Positions 49,830 through 59,620 of a stretch of DNA of 64,000 nt are shown piece by piece (within the stretch, counting starts at the first letter, position 1; each line of letters begins with the position of its first letter). This DNA comes from a virus. The DNA is taken from positions 25,626 through 89,625 of IMG/VR virus record IMGVR_UViG_3300035661_000029, one strand, 5' to 3'. The position numbers and the translations under genes are program-made. The notes beneath the pieces were generated by a model, which was not told where the DNA came from, searched no databases, and was given only the letters and a program-made list of their open reading frames with translations.

Positions 49830-52800
49830 CAATTACTTAACCGTCAGCAGTGGGCACATTGATAGTCTTATCAATTACGTACTTGACGTAAAGCCTTATC
49901 ACGTAAAGCTTTCCGCCATTGTTGAACAGTACATCTTTCATGATGACGTTAACGTAAAGATTGATGAGGATGACCAGCTTCTTGCCATCCTTGGGGCAGA
50001 TATATCTCCAAAGATAGGCACACCTAAGATTAGAGCTCGTCGTTCACAATCTTGGTACCATGACATCATGTCCGATGGTAGCAGAACGACGTGGCAGGTA
50101 CCACTTACATCGGTTAATAAGTTCGCTAGCCACTCATCCAGATCGGAGTTTTACGCTGGCATTGATAACATTCGCCGTCCTGGAAGAGTTGATGATGACA
50201 CGCAAATTCCTGGGATTGGTAACATCTCAACAAACAGGGTATTCAGCAACATTAGATGGGATGGGCCGGGCATCACTGACGTACGACAGTACAAGTACCG
50301 CATCGAGCGGGACCCACTTTACACTCCTAACCTACCAGCAGATTCTAACCCATATGATGCTACACTTCATTGCCAAGATACGGTTGACTACTTCTTGTCT
50401 CGTGGCGTTTATTCATTTGACGTTATTCAGGGCAGCGGCGCACCACTTCAGCGCTGGAAGGATAGAAATGTAAAGGACGCTACAGCATTCCCTGAGAATG
50501 AAGGTACTCTCCTCTATGCTGATGTAACTAAACCATTTGCTACAGTAACTGGAATTACTGGTGGCAACTATGAAGAGTGGACTCTTACGCGCGTTGACAA
50601 TTTTGGTAATTCAACTATTATAGTTGACCCAGTTACTCTCGCTTCAAATCCTGATGACCTCAACTACGTAAATGTAAAGGGATCAATCTCGGGTGATATT
50701 GGCGTCACAGTTTTGAATGGCAGCTTTGTAAATCCAATCATCTCATTTAAGATGGGACCAGCTCTTGACGGTATTACTGAGATGCTTGTTGGCAATACGA
50801 TCACGCTAACACCGCATTCTCGCATTGTTGTAGCTCCTACAGCTCCAGAAGAATCGTGGTCACTCATCAAGACAAATCCTATTGCTATGGTGGGTGTCCC
50901 TACCTTTGCTCCCGGTTCAGCTAGACCAGCTAACACAACATATCCAGCGATTGAGGTACATACTGACTCCCTTGGCTACACAAACGTTTCCACTCACTGG
51001 GCTATTAACTTTAATGGTGATGGTACATACACGCTTCAGGCTATCAATGCATCTGGGAAGCTTTACGGAACAAATGGCTTAACTATCAACCTAGCAGATG
51101 GCTGTGGCTATAAAGATGATTACATCCAATTCACCCTTATCCCATCACTCGATGGTTACTTCGCTGGTGATTCATTTAACTTTACTGTTGGTGATAAGGT
51201 TGAGCACTATCTTGTTTACGGTAGCATATCTGGTTGGCAGCCAAATGCTGTCATTGGTGAGTGGTATTGGAATGGAAAGATTGGCCTTAAGATTCCAAAG
51301 CTTGAGTACTTTGCGCACGCTTACAATTCAACCATCCTTACATCAGTAGATGCTAGCAACGGCGACTGGAAAATTTCAGTCGCCAATGGTCAGATAGTAA
51401 AGTCCGTAGAATTCAACAATGGAATTTTCTACATCACTGGGGCTGACTCTATAGTCGGTACGTCTACCGATGGTGTAACGTGGACATCTGATCTCACGAC
51501 AATATTCCCAACTCAGCTAAACTACCTAGTTACCATTGGTCCAAATGGAACAGCCGGAGTTGGTGTGCAAGATCCAGCTGTTTACGCGATAGACTCCACA
51601 ACTGGTTATCCAGCGAATCCAGCTGATTACATTCACGTCGCTGTTGATCCTAGCACGGGATATCCTTACCTTCCCCTTCGTCCAGCAATCATCTGGGAAA
51701 AGGCAGTCACCCACGTTAACGAAGATCTGAATGGCTTTGTTCAAGTAGCTAACGCTCTTACTGATCCGTCAAACCCATCCACACTGCTAAGCGTGACAGT
51801 TGTGGTAGGTAATAGTGGTACAATAATCTCAACCGTAAATGGTTCTGGTTGGGCTACTCAAAGCTCTGGAGTAACAACAAATCTAAATGACATCACCTTT
51901 GGCAATAGCATTCTTGTTGCTGTGGGTGAACATGGAACAATTCTAACATCAGTAAATCGTATTGACTGGGTCCAAGTTCCATCTAATACAGTCAATCATC
52001 TTTCAGCTGTTACCTATTCTGCAACACTTGGAATGTTCATCGCTGTCGGTGATCGGGGGACAATTCTTCGTTCACTTGACGGGTCAACATGGGCTAACCT
52101 TTCAGTCTTCAATGATGGTACGTTCTCCGACATCATTTTCGCTGCTGGGAAATTTGTTGGTGTTGATAATGTTGATGGATGGGTCTCATCTTCAATTGAT
52201 GGTTACTCTTGGACACGTTACCGTGGTCGTCGATTGAACAGCATCGCATACGGTAATGGAACGTTCGTTGGTGGAGGCGGTACACCATATGACCTCACCA
52301 ACTTTGTTCCGCTTCCACTTACAGCTGCCTACACTCCGCCAGCTGTTATTCCAGCAGGAATAAATGGTCCAGAGATCGATCCTGTTCCTCACTCTTCAGC
52401 AGAGCCATCTTTTTACACGATTACATTCGTGTCAAGTACTACAGCAACCGTTGTCAGCAACGTTTATGGTCAGCTGGCTGGATTAAAGATTGACACACCT
52501 TGGACCGATGGACGTGCAGCATTTAAGATTCCATCAATGGCGAATGGAATTCCATACCAAGTTGGTGATGTCATTCACATCTACCTTGCTCCAATGTACA
52601 GCTACACAACTGATGTTGGCTATGATGAGAGCGAGTACTGGGTTCATGGCTATGATGCTGAGGTTGGTGAATGTACTGTTCCACTCATCTTCAACCAGGA
52701 AATATTTCCACTCTACCACAGTCATGGTTCTGTTATCTTCAAGAACGTAACTGATAGAGATAAGTTCATAATTGACAAAGCAGCTAATGACACCTTTAAG

Positions 52801-53967
52801 TTCAGAATTGAAGGTGCTAACCTACTATTCCCCGAGCTTGCTCCAGACTCAAATGACTGGATCCCAATTACACTTAAGTACTACGATCGCATAGCTAACA
52901 ACGTCCCGGTGTCTGCAGCTGAGTTCTCTGATCTTGCTACCTACATTGAAGGTTACTTGGGTAGCAATCCAGATGTGAAGGTATTCCACATCCTCCAGCC
53001 TCGCTATGAAACATCAAACAGAAATGCATCAGCAACAATCGTTCTTGATTCTGCTTTTGTATCCCAGTACCTGAAATTTGGTACTAACTTTTCACTGATG
53101 TTCCTTCCAGACCAATCGTACGGTCAGAAGATTCGAGTAAAGATTACTGAAAATTTCAGAACTTATGCTCGTGTTAGACTAAACTTCCAAGACATCTCAA
53201 GCATTAACATAGCGGATGAACCTATTCAGTATCTGGACATTATTGAAGATATTTCACTTGTTGATATCGTTAATGCACATATTATCGAAGGTGGTGCAGC
53301 CTCTATTAGCACGGGAGGCTATGACGTCCTTCCTTATGGTGCAACTGCCTACGATGACTCTACAACTGGAATAGTTACTGGCATTGTTGAGTCTCCTGCG
53401 GGAAGTGGAAACTATGAGTATACTGGAAATGATAGCGATTGGGTAATCATCAACCCAACTCCTGGACCTTCTATCTCTATTACTCAAAGCACTGGAGATG
53501 TTCCCAACGTTGATGGTGATACGGCTGTTCAAGCTAGCACGGCAATCATTGAAGGTCTCACTATCATGGAACGTGAATGTCCAATCGATCCAGATCCAAC
53601 AACCGGTTATGATGCATACGCGTATGACTCATATCCATACGACACTGACCTGGACTTCGTAGCAGCTAAGTTTGTTCTATTCTTTGACATGAATGTTCAG
53701 ACAACAGGAATGGTTGTTACTCAAGCAGCAGACGAGTACATGGTTGTAGTTCAGAACAGAAGCTACAGCGGTTCGCCAACGATCTCCCTGGAGCAGCTCA
53801 TCGCTAACACCCTACCTTCTGGTGAGGTTGTTTACACTGGAACTGGTGTTTACGATGCACCAATTCCTAGCTCAATTGTATTCCCAGCTATGCCGCAACT
53901 TACAGATGCAAATTCGTTCACATTCAAAACGACACTTTCTGTACCGTTCAGGCTCACATTAAGTTAA
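49816..53967 (+). CDS. large baseplate/wedge protein with beta-propeller
   Basis: 1383 residues from ATG 49816 (MSSTNNYLTVSSGHID), preceded by GGAG; an in-frame ATG at 49786 lies deeper in the previous gene and is less likely. The N-terminus has IDSLINYVLDVKPYHVKL, a motif seen in phage wedge proteins. Nucleotides about 51350-52290 encode repeats of the form GxxGTIxxSxDGxxW (VGNSGTIISTVNGSGW, VGEHGTILTSVNRIDW, VGDRGTILRSLDGSTW), a BNR/Ycf48-like propeller; T4 gp7 also has a propeller. Copies of the GDxFxF beta-module lie near 50990-51195 and 52408-52605. It overlaps the giant gene by 14 bases. It may share the gp7/gp10 role. Confidence 0.65.
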   Translation: MSSTNNYLTVSSGHIDSLINYVLDVKPYHVKLSAIVEQYIFHDDVNVKIDEDDQLLAILGADISPKIGTPKIRARRSQSWYHDIMSDGSRTTWQVPLTSVNKFASHSSRSEFYAGIDNIRRPGRVDDDTQIPGIGNISTNRVFSNIRWDGPGITDVRQYKYRIERDPLYTPNLPADSNPYDATLHCQDTVDYFLSRGVYSFDVIQGSGAPLQRWKDRNVKDATAFPENEGTLLYADVTKPFATVTGITGGNYEEWTLTRVDNFGNSTIIVDPVTLASNPDDLNYVNVKGSISGDIGVTVLNGSFVNPIISFKMGPALDGITEMLVGNTITLTPHSRIVVAPTAPEESWSLIKTNPIAMVGVPTFAPGSARPANTTYPAIEVHTDSLGYTNVSTHWAINFNGDGTYTLQAINASGKLYGTNGLTINLADGCGYKDDYIQFTLIPSLDGYFAGDSFNFTVGDKVEHYLVYGSISGWQPNAVIGEWYWNGKIGLKIPKLEYFAHAYNSTILTSVDASNGDWKISVANGQIVKSVEFNNGIFYITGADSIVGTSTDGVTWTSDLTTIFPTQLNYLVTIGPNGTAGVGVQDPAVYAIDSTTGYPANPADYIHVAVDPSTGYPYLPLRPAIIWEKAVTHVNEDLNGFVQVANALTDPSNPSTLLSVTVVVGNSGTIISTVNGSGWATQSSGVTTNLNDITFGNSILVAVGEHGTILTSVNRIDWVQVPSNTVNHLSAVTYSATLGMFIAVGDRGTILRSLDGSTWANLSVFNDGTFSDIIFAAGKFVGVDNVDGWVSSSIDGYSWTRYRGRRLNSIAYGNGTFVGGGGTPYDLTNFVPLPLTAAYTPPAVIPAGINGPEIDPVPHSSAEPSFYTITFVSSTTATVVSNVYGQLAGLKIDTPWTDGRAAFKIPSMANGIPYQVGDVIHIYLAPMYSYTTDVGYDESEYWVHGYDAEVGECTVPLIFNQEIFPLYHSHGSVIFKNVTDRDKFIIDKAANDTFKFRIEGANLLFPELAPDSNDWIPITLKYYDRIANNVPVSAAEFSDLATYIEGYLGSNPDVKVFHILQPRYETSNRNASATIVLDSAFVSQYLKFGTNFSLMFLPDQSYGQKIRVKITENFRTYARVRLNFQDISSINIADEPIQYLDIIEDISLVDIVNAHIIEGGAASISTGGYDVLPYGATAYDDSTTGIVTGIVESPAGSGNYEYTGNDSDWVIINPTPGPSISITQSTGDVPNVDGDTAVQASTAIIEGLTIMERECPIDPDPTTGYDAYAYDSYPYDTDLDFVAAKFVLFFDMNVQTTGMVVTQAADEYMVVVQNRSYSGSPTISLEQLIANTLPSGEVVYTGTGVYDAPIPSSIVFPAMPQLTDANSFTFKTTLSVPFRLTLS

Positions 53968-53978
53968 TTCATACAAAC

Positions 53979-53986
53979 CATAAATA
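53979..53986 (+). promoter_or_regulatory. T4-type late promoter (CATAAATA)
   Basis: Plus strand, 46 nt upstream of the 199-aa structural gene. Confidence 0.6.
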
Positions 53987-54032
53987 TTCTATTGGTTGAA
54001 ACCTTCAGAACACAGAGGATAACGGAGATAAA

Positions 54033-54632
54033 ATGACTTCAGCGACTTTAAAAACAAAGATCAAGGGACACGTTCACATTGAGGATAAGACTACCGGCGA
54101 GGTTCTCCTTGACAAGGACAACGCTATCCACAACAAGAATATGGCCATCGCGATTGCTCGTGGTCTTTCAAACATGTCTCGAGATTCAGCAACTGGAATC
54201 GGCTTCAATCAAATTTATAAGATGAAGTTTGGCAATGGTGGTTCAAACATCGACAGCCAAAATCAGATTACATATCAGCCGCCAAACGTTACTCTCCCAA
54301 CGGCTGATCTTTACAATACTACCTACTTCGAAGTTATCGACGAACAAGTTTCTGGCACACCTTCAGAAAACTACGTCAACTTCCAAGAAAGCCCTTCAGA
54401 TACTTCCACGATTGTAATCTGCACGTGCACCATCGCAGCAGGTGAACCTTCCGGGCAGGACTTGACTGACTCTCCAGGTGATCCAAATCCAAATTCAACC
54501 TATGCTTTTGATGAGCTTGGTTTGTTTACCTTTGATGATAAGCTTCTTTCGCACATCATCTTCTCTCCTATCCTTAAGACGGCTAACAGAGAGTTGGTTA
54601 TTACTTACACCTTGACAATCACCGTTTCCTAA
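54033..54632 (+). CDS. virion structural protein of unknown role
   Basis: 199 residues. IKGHVHIEDKTTGEVLLDKDNAIHNKNMAIAIARGL followed by IYKMKFGNGG is a pattern common to proteins at baseplate-fibre junctions in several large myoviruses; the C-terminus FDELGLFTFDDKLLSHIIF fits a beta-sandwich. First gene of the fibre group. I cannot match it to a numbered T4 gene. Confidence 0.6.
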   Translation: MTSATLKTKIKGHVHIEDKTTGEVLLDKDNAIHNKNMAIAIARGLSNMSRDSATGIGFNQIYKMKFGNGGSNIDSQNQITYQPPNVTLPTADLYNTTYFEVIDEQVSGTPSENYVNFQESPSDTSTIVICTCTIAAGEPSGQDLTDSPGDPNPNSTYAFDELGLFTFDDKLLSHIIFSPILKTANRELVITYTLTITVS

Positions 54633-54644
54633 TAGGGGCAGTTC

Positions 54645-55643
54645 GTGCAGATTCCATTTAGACAAGGCATCGTCAGACGCCCAACAGTTCTTACTGGTCC
54701 AGACTGGTTGCAAAAGACCAGTTTGTCCGGTACTTCAATCGACTTGAACATTGGAACTGAATCAACGATCATCTCGTTCGCCCACTACGGGGCGAACTAT
54801 TCTTTTGATGAAGATAGAACGATCGTTGGCGCTTGGGGTGGAGGTGGTGTTGGTTCAATGAATGGACCTCTTGCAGCAGCTGGACAGACGCAATACCTTT
54901 TCTGGGATGTTGACCTTGGTACTGGGTCTCTTACGAGAGGATGGACATTGGTTCCTCCAATCAACTCCTTCAATGAGCCGCTAAACCCAGTTGATGATAT
55001 GCATTGGTTTGATTTGAGTCAAAATGTAATGCGTGTTTACAAGTTTAATGGTGTTACTGGATATTGGATCGACAAGGTAAGACTATTCGCTGCGGCGTAT
55101 GATTCTTCTGGGTCAATTCTTCCATACGCTCTTGGTTCTCAAGTTGGCATCAATACCGGTGTTTACACAACTGGTAACATTATCCTTGGTACAAACAACA
55201 AGCCGCTCAAGCAGTCAGATGGCACCTTTGTTACAACTGAAACTGACTTGATCATCTACCAGACGAGTGGGCAGAACGTTCGCTTTGACATGGCACTGAT
55301 GTTCGCGATGGCAGCTGAAGAACTTCCTAAATACTACCTGGTGAAATTCCTCCCACAGAACAGAATCGCTCTTGCATCGAGCCTTGACACTCAGAATTTT
55401 GCTCGGGGTATGGTTATTGCCGATCATCACCAAGAAGAAATGGCTCAAGTCATCTCAAGCGGTTACGTTCGCAATGAACAGTGGAGCTGGCAAGATAGTT
55501 CAATTAACAAGCCGATTTTCTGCGGCATGACTGGCGAAATTTCACTTACATGTCCAACTGTCGGTGTAGCTCATATCGTGGGACACATCGCTGATGCTAC
55601 GTCGATTTACCTGAACTTCCAATCTCCTATTAGACTAAGATGA
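54645..55643 (+). CDS. structural/fibre-connector protein (GTG start)
   Basis: 332 residues from GTG 54645, with AGGGG upstream. N-terminus IPFRQGIVRRPTVLTGPDWLQ; a FDEDRTIVGAWGGGGVG loop; later LPKYYLVKFLPQNRIALASSLD and WQDSSINKPIFCGMTGEIS. All-beta appearance, no enzymatic motif. Overlaps the next gene by four bases. Its place between baseplate and fibre genes suggests a receptor-binding or connector protein. Confidence 0.55.
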   Translation: MQIPFRQGIVRRPTVLTGPDWLQKTSLSGTSIDLNIGTESTIISFAHYGANYSFDEDRTIVGAWGGGGVGSMNGPLAAAGQTQYLFWDVDLGTGSLTRGWTLVPPINSFNEPLNPVDDMHWFDLSQNVMRVYKFNGVTGYWIDKVRLFAAAYDSSGSILPYALGSQVGINTGVYTTGNIILGTNNKPLKQSDGTFVTTETDLIIYQTSGQNVRFDMALMFAMAAEELPKYYLVKFLPQNRIALASSLDTQNFARGMVIADHHQEEMAQVISSGYVRNEQWSWQDSSINKPIFCGMTGEISLTCPTVGVAHIVGHIADATSIYLNFQSPIRLR

Positions 55644-56593
55644 GCGACACTAATAAGCCCCTAATCCTGGATACCGACGGTATCTATAGTCAGCTTCCAG
55701 ATGGCGCGATCATCAATACTGGTGGTACGAGCAATCTCACATTCACTGTAGGTGGTAGAGGGTTGCTTTTTGATGACGGGTCGTCATCTGCGGGCGGCGG
55801 TTCTACGCTTACGCTCCAGGCAATTTACAACAACACACCTCCAAGCAATGGTACAGCTGGGATCTTTCTTACTTTAGGTAAGGACTTCGTTATCTCAGAC
55901 ATTGCAAACGATGGGCACTTTCTAAGAATTGATGCTCTAACTGGGAAGGTAACTATCACTGGTGATCTGGAAGTTCAAGGCACGTCATCCACCATTGATA
56001 CTGTTATTCAAGACAGTGATCACTGGCAAATTTCGCCAAAGCTTGGTACAACTACTGCGCTAAAAATTGAGCCAGACTTCGGTGTCATCCCGGTTGTTGA
56101 TCTTGTTTCAGTTCGTAGAACATATGGCACTGCACCAGTCTTCAGAATAGATTCAAGTGGTAATCTTTTCGCTACTCAAAATTTAACCGTTGGGGGTCTC
56201 ATCAACGGAGTTGACATTGCCGAGCTAAGATCTGAGATGACCGCCCACGAAAATGGTACGGCATTCAGACATCCAGCTAGTGATATCGACATTACCCCAA
56301 TTACAACCCTTCCTGGGGCTGTAAACGTCCAACAAGCCCTTGAGGCAATCAATGTTAAGGCAGACATGGGTGGCGCAGGTGGAACCGTTAGAGGTTACGC
56401 TTACACTCAACTTGTTGTCGATACGATCTGGACGGTCGTTCATCACCTTAATTCTGTGAATATTAACACTACCATCTACGATACTAATCAAGAAGTCATC
56501 ATTCCAGAAAAAATCAAGATCATAGATAGCAATACTATCCTCATATCGTTCCTGATGCCCATATCCGGTAAAGCGATGATTCTTGCCTTCTAA
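55640..56593 (+). CDS. tail fibre/adhesin protein with WTV-H-LN C-terminal module
   Basis: 317 residues. Ser/Gly/Thr-rich beta repeats in the N-terminal half (GNLFATQNLTVGGLINGVDIAELRSEM is a short coiled-coil trimerising element near 200). The last ~65 residues (nt about 56392-56590) form a module with IWTVVHHLNS, TTIYDTNQEVIIPEKI and NTILISF. The same module recurs five more times in the following genes. Likely a trimeric short fibre. Confidence 0.65.
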   Translation: MSDTNKPLILDTDGIYSQLPDGAIINTGGTSNLTFTVGGRGLLFDDGSSSAGGGSTLTLQAIYNNTPPSNGTAGIFLTLGKDFVISDIANDGHFLRIDALTGKVTITGDLEVQGTSSTIDTVIQDSDHWQISPKLGTTTALKIEPDFGVIPVVDLVSVRRTYGTAPVFRIDSSGNLFATQNLTVGGLINGVDIAELRSEMTAHENGTAFRHPASDIDITPITTLPGAVNVQQALEAINVKADMGGAGGTVRGYAYTQLVVDTIWTVVHHLNSVNINTTIYDTNQEVIIPEKIKIIDSNTILISFLMPISGKAMILAF

Positions 56594-56606
56594 ATCAGTT
56601 GTTGCC

Positions 56607-56614
56607 ATAAATAA
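56607..56614 (+). promoter_or_regulatory. T4-type late promoter (CATAAATA)
   Basis: Plus strand, 43 nt upstream of the DUF5659-like gene. Confidence 0.6.
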
Positions 56615-56657
56615 TCTGTACGTCTATCAAAAACTTAGACCCATAGGATAAAACAAA

Positions 56658-56888
56658 ATGGCAAACAAAACAATTGAAACGCAAGACATTGTGCTTGCAG
56701 CTACCCTGAAGGTGCTTGGATATCGTCTTGACACAATCGAAAAGATTGGAAATAAGGGAATCTTCTTCTTCAATGAAGTGGATGAAGCTATTGTCAATGA
56801 TTATGATCTGGGTAATCTCAAAGTTGAACCGGTTTCTTTCAATTCGGCAATTAAGGCTTTAACAACCGCAAGTCGTCGCATTGTATAA
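56658..56888 (+). CDS. small DUF5659-like protein
   Basis: 76 residues. TIETQDIVLAATLKVLGYRLDTIEK - GIFFFNEVDEAIVNDYDLGNLKVEPVSFNSAIKAL follows the pattern of DUF5659, small proteins of unknown function in phages and bacteria. It has its own late promoter, and its last bases overlap the promoter of the next gene. Function unknown. Confidence 0.65.
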   Translation: MANKTIETQDIVLAATLKVLGYRLDTIEKIGNKGIFFFNEVDEAIVNDYDLGNLKVEPVSFNSAIKALTTASRRIV

Positions 56889-56892
56889 ATAA
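56885..56892 (+). promoter_or_regulatory. T4-type late promoter (exact TATAAATA)
   Basis: Plus strand, exact consensus, 43 nt upstream of the main fibre gene; overlaps the stop codon of the preceding gene. Confidence 0.75.
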
Positions 56893-56935
56893 TAGCTGAC
56901 TGGTAGATATATTCTAATTCTCAAGGAGATTTAAC

Positions 56936-59509
56936 ATGAAATTAAATGGCAATCTTGTTCTCAATACAGATGCTACAGGCGAGTTGCAGAACGTTTATAT
57001 CGAACGTCTTTCAGCAGTTCCAACATTTAACTCTGCTCAAAAGGGCCGAGTTGTCTTCAACACAACCACTGCAACGTTCTACTTCAACGATGGTACAGCA
57101 TGGACTGCATTTGCTACTGGCGGTAATGCTTCAGCACTTCAAGCTGAAGTTGACGCTGTCGAAGCATCTCTTGGAACAGCTGTTAATGCCAACGGTACCT
57201 TCAATGGTTCCGCTGCGTTCACAAACTCCATCATAGCTGGTTCTGCTTCTATTACTGACGCAATCAACGCTCTTGCAACATACGCTATCGGTAAGGACAC
57301 CCTTGCTGAACTTGGCGACGTTTCAATGGGTACATATTCTCAAGGTCAATACTTGAAGTTGAACACAACTACTGGTAAGTGGTACAATGAAACTTTCGTA
57401 GCTTCTGACATTACTGACGTTACAGCAACTGCTGCTGAGTTGAACACTCTTCACGGCATCACAGCTACAACAGCAGAATTGAACTACTCTTCTGGCGTAA
57501 CTTCTGGTATCCAAGGACAGCTTGACAACAAGCAGCCTCTTAACACTGGTTTGACCAACTTTGCAGCATCCGCAAATGGTTCTGGTACCGGTATCATCGT
57601 TCAAACTGCTCCAAACACATTCGTAGATCGTACCATCGTTGGTCCTTCTTCAGGTGTTACAGTTACAAACGGCAATGGCGTTGCTGGTGCTCCAACAATC
57701 AACCTTACTCACAACCTTGCTGCACTTGAAGCTCTTGCTGATGGTTCAACTGGTTTCATAGTTAAGACTGGTGCTGGTACATTCACATCAGGTATCTCTC
57801 TTATCTCTGGTTCTGCTTCTCGCATCGTTGTTACAAACGGTGACGGCGTTGCAGCTTCCCCAACTGTTGACCTTGCTACAGTTGCTAATGCAGGTGGTGG
57901 TTCATTCTTGAAGTTCTCTTCAGATGCATATGGACGTATCACTGGTACTTCTCCTGTTGTAACTGGTGACATCACAGCTCTTGTAGACTCCACCTACGTT
58001 AACGTAGCTGGTGATTCAATGACTGGTAACCTTACCATGACAAGCGGTGCTACAGTAACTGGCCTTCCAACACCAACTGCTGGTACTGATGCAGCTAACA
58101 AGAACTACGTTGATGGTCTTGTATCTGGTCTTACATGGAAGACTGCTGTTAAGGCATCTTCTGTTGGTAACTTGACTCTTAGTGGTGAACAAACAGTTGA
58201 CGGCATCGCTCTTGTAGCTGGTGACCGTATCCTTGTTAAGAACCAAACTACTACGTCCCAAAACGGTATCTACATTGTTTCAGCTACTGGCTGGGCACGT
58301 GCAGCTGACATGGATGCAGCAACTGAGTTCGAAGGTTCTGCAGTATTCGTGCAAGAAGGTAATACACAGGCTGATACTGGTTGGGTTCAAACCCTTGCAG
58401 TAACTACCGTTGGTACTGACCCTGTTCACTTCAACCAATTCACTGGTTCTTCTGTTCTTACAGCTGGTGTAGGTCTTTCGCAAGTTGCTAACACTCTTAA
58501 TGTTAACCTTGGTGCAGCTATTGCTCAACTTCCAACTGGTGACGTAGGTCTCGACCTTGCAAACGTAGCTACCTCAGCTCTTATCTTGCAATTGGCAGGT
58601 GCTCCAGGTGTTCGTTCTACTGACACTGACTCTCAGCTTGCACTTCTTTTGAAGTCTGCTGGTGGTCTTACTCAAGATGCTGCTGGTCTTTACATCCCTG
58701 CTGGTGGTGTTGCTAATGTAATGCTTGCTAACTCAACGATCACTCTTGACGTTGATGGTGGTAATACTGGTTCTATTGCACTTGGTGGTACTCTTTCAAT
58801 TCTTGGTGATTCCGTTAAGGGTCTTTCATCATCAATCTCTGGTTCAACCGTTAGCTTGACAATTGCTGATGCTACAACTGCTTCTAAGGGTGTTTCTAGC
58901 TTCGACTCTGGTGACTTCACAGTTACTGCCGGTGTAGTTTCTATTAAGGCTAATGGTGTTGACAATGGTCAGCTTGCTAACAGCACAATCGGTTACTCAG
59001 GTACTACCGGTGGTGTTCAAGTTGCTGCTCTTGGCACATCAATCTCCTTCGTAGGTGGTTCAGCTCCAGTTACTACCGTATCTGCTGCTGGTTCCGTAAC
59101 GATCAACGTTGCTGATGCCACCGCATCTTCTAAGGGTCTTGCAAGCTTCTCTGCTACTGATTTCAACGTTACCTCTGGTGCTGTATCTCTTGTAGCTAAG
59201 GGTCTTAATAGCCTTACAGACGTTGCAACCTCTGGTGATGCTGCTGGTCAAACTCTTGTTTACAGCGCAGCTTCTAGCAAGTTCATTAACCGTCCTACAT
59301 ACTACTTGTACACATCAGGTGGTCCAGCAACTTCCCACGTTGTTACCCACAGCTTGGGTCAGAAGTACTGCAACGTAACAGTTGTAGACTCAACTGATGA
59401 AGTTGTTATTCCACAGTCTATCACCTTCAACAGTGATACACAGCTGACTGTTACATTTACTTCTGCTATCGACTGCTTCGTAATCGTAATGGGTGTAAAT
59501 GCTGCTTAA
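56936..59509 (+). CDS. main tail fibre protein candidate
   Basis: 857 residues, low-complexity Ala/Gly/Thr/Ser beta repeats throughout (for example TATAAELNTLHGITATTAELN; VTNGDGVAASPTVDLA; LANSTITLD), typical of fibrous phage adhesins. The N-terminus (FNSAQKGRVVFNTTTATFYFNDGTAWTAF) resembles baseplate-binding heads. A TVDGIALVAGDRILVKNQT - NGIYIVSATGWARAAD module is encoded near nt 58137-58440. The C-terminal ~70 residues (nt about 59299-59505) are a WT-H-LG-type module in which the Trp is replaced (HVVTHSLGQKY). Strong late promoter before and terminator after: an abundant single-gene transcript. Confidence 0.75.
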   Translation: MKLNGNLVLNTDATGELQNVYIERLSAVPTFNSAQKGRVVFNTTTATFYFNDGTAWTAFATGGNASALQAEVDAVEASLGTAVNANGTFNGSAAFTNSIIAGSASITDAINALATYAIGKDTLAELGDVSMGTYSQGQYLKLNTTTGKWYNETFVASDITDVTATAAELNTLHGITATTAELNYSSGVTSGIQGQLDNKQPLNTGLTNFAASANGSGTGIIVQTAPNTFVDRTIVGPSSGVTVTNGNGVAGAPTINLTHNLAALEALADGSTGFIVKTGAGTFTSGISLISGSASRIVVTNGDGVAASPTVDLATVANAGGGSFLKFSSDAYGRITGTSPVVTGDITALVDSTYVNVAGDSMTGNLTMTSGATVTGLPTPTAGTDAANKNYVDGLVSGLTWKTAVKASSVGNLTLSGEQTVDGIALVAGDRILVKNQTTTSQNGIYIVSATGWARAADMDAATEFEGSAVFVQEGNTQADTGWVQTLAVTTVGTDPVHFNQFTGSSVLTAGVGLSQVANTLNVNLGAAIAQLPTGDVGLDLANVATSALILQLAGAPGVRSTDTDSQLALLLKSAGGLTQDAAGLYIPAGGVANVMLANSTITLDVDGGNTGSIALGGTLSILGDSVKGLSSSISGSTVSLTIADATTASKGVSSFDSGDFTVTAGVVSIKANGVDNGQLANSTIGYSGTTGGVQVAALGTSISFVGGSAPVTTVSAAGSVTINVADATASSKGLASFSATDFNVTSGAVSLVAKGLNSLTDVATSGDAAGQTLVYSAASSKFINRPTYYLYTSGGPATSHVVTHSLGQKYCNVTVVDSTDEVVIPQSITFNSDTQLTVTFTSAIDCFVIVMGVNAA

Positions 59510-59532
59510 GTTTAACCTCGGTTAAAATGATA

Positions 59533-59556
59533 GAAAGGAGTCTTCGGACTCCTTTC
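59533..59556 (+). terminator. intrinsic terminator after the fibre gene
   Basis: Ten-bp perfect stem GAAAGGAGTC / GACTCCTTTC closed by a TTCG tetraloop and followed by TTGTTTG. Confidence 0.88.
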
Positions 59557-59572
59557 TTGTTTGCGCTACTGC

Positions 59573-59580
59573 AATAAATA
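59573..59580 (+). promoter_or_regulatory. T4-type late promoter (AATAAATA)
   Basis: Plus strand, 40 nt upstream of the 200-aa adhesin gene, directly after the terminator. Confidence 0.6.
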
Positions 59581-59620
59581 ACACAGGTAAACTCTAACCT
59601 ATTTTGACAAGAGGTAAATT

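Noticed and set aside
56936-59509. Diversity-generating retroelement target in the fibre gene
   Set aside because: No reverse transcriptase and no template/variable repeat pair was seen in the window.
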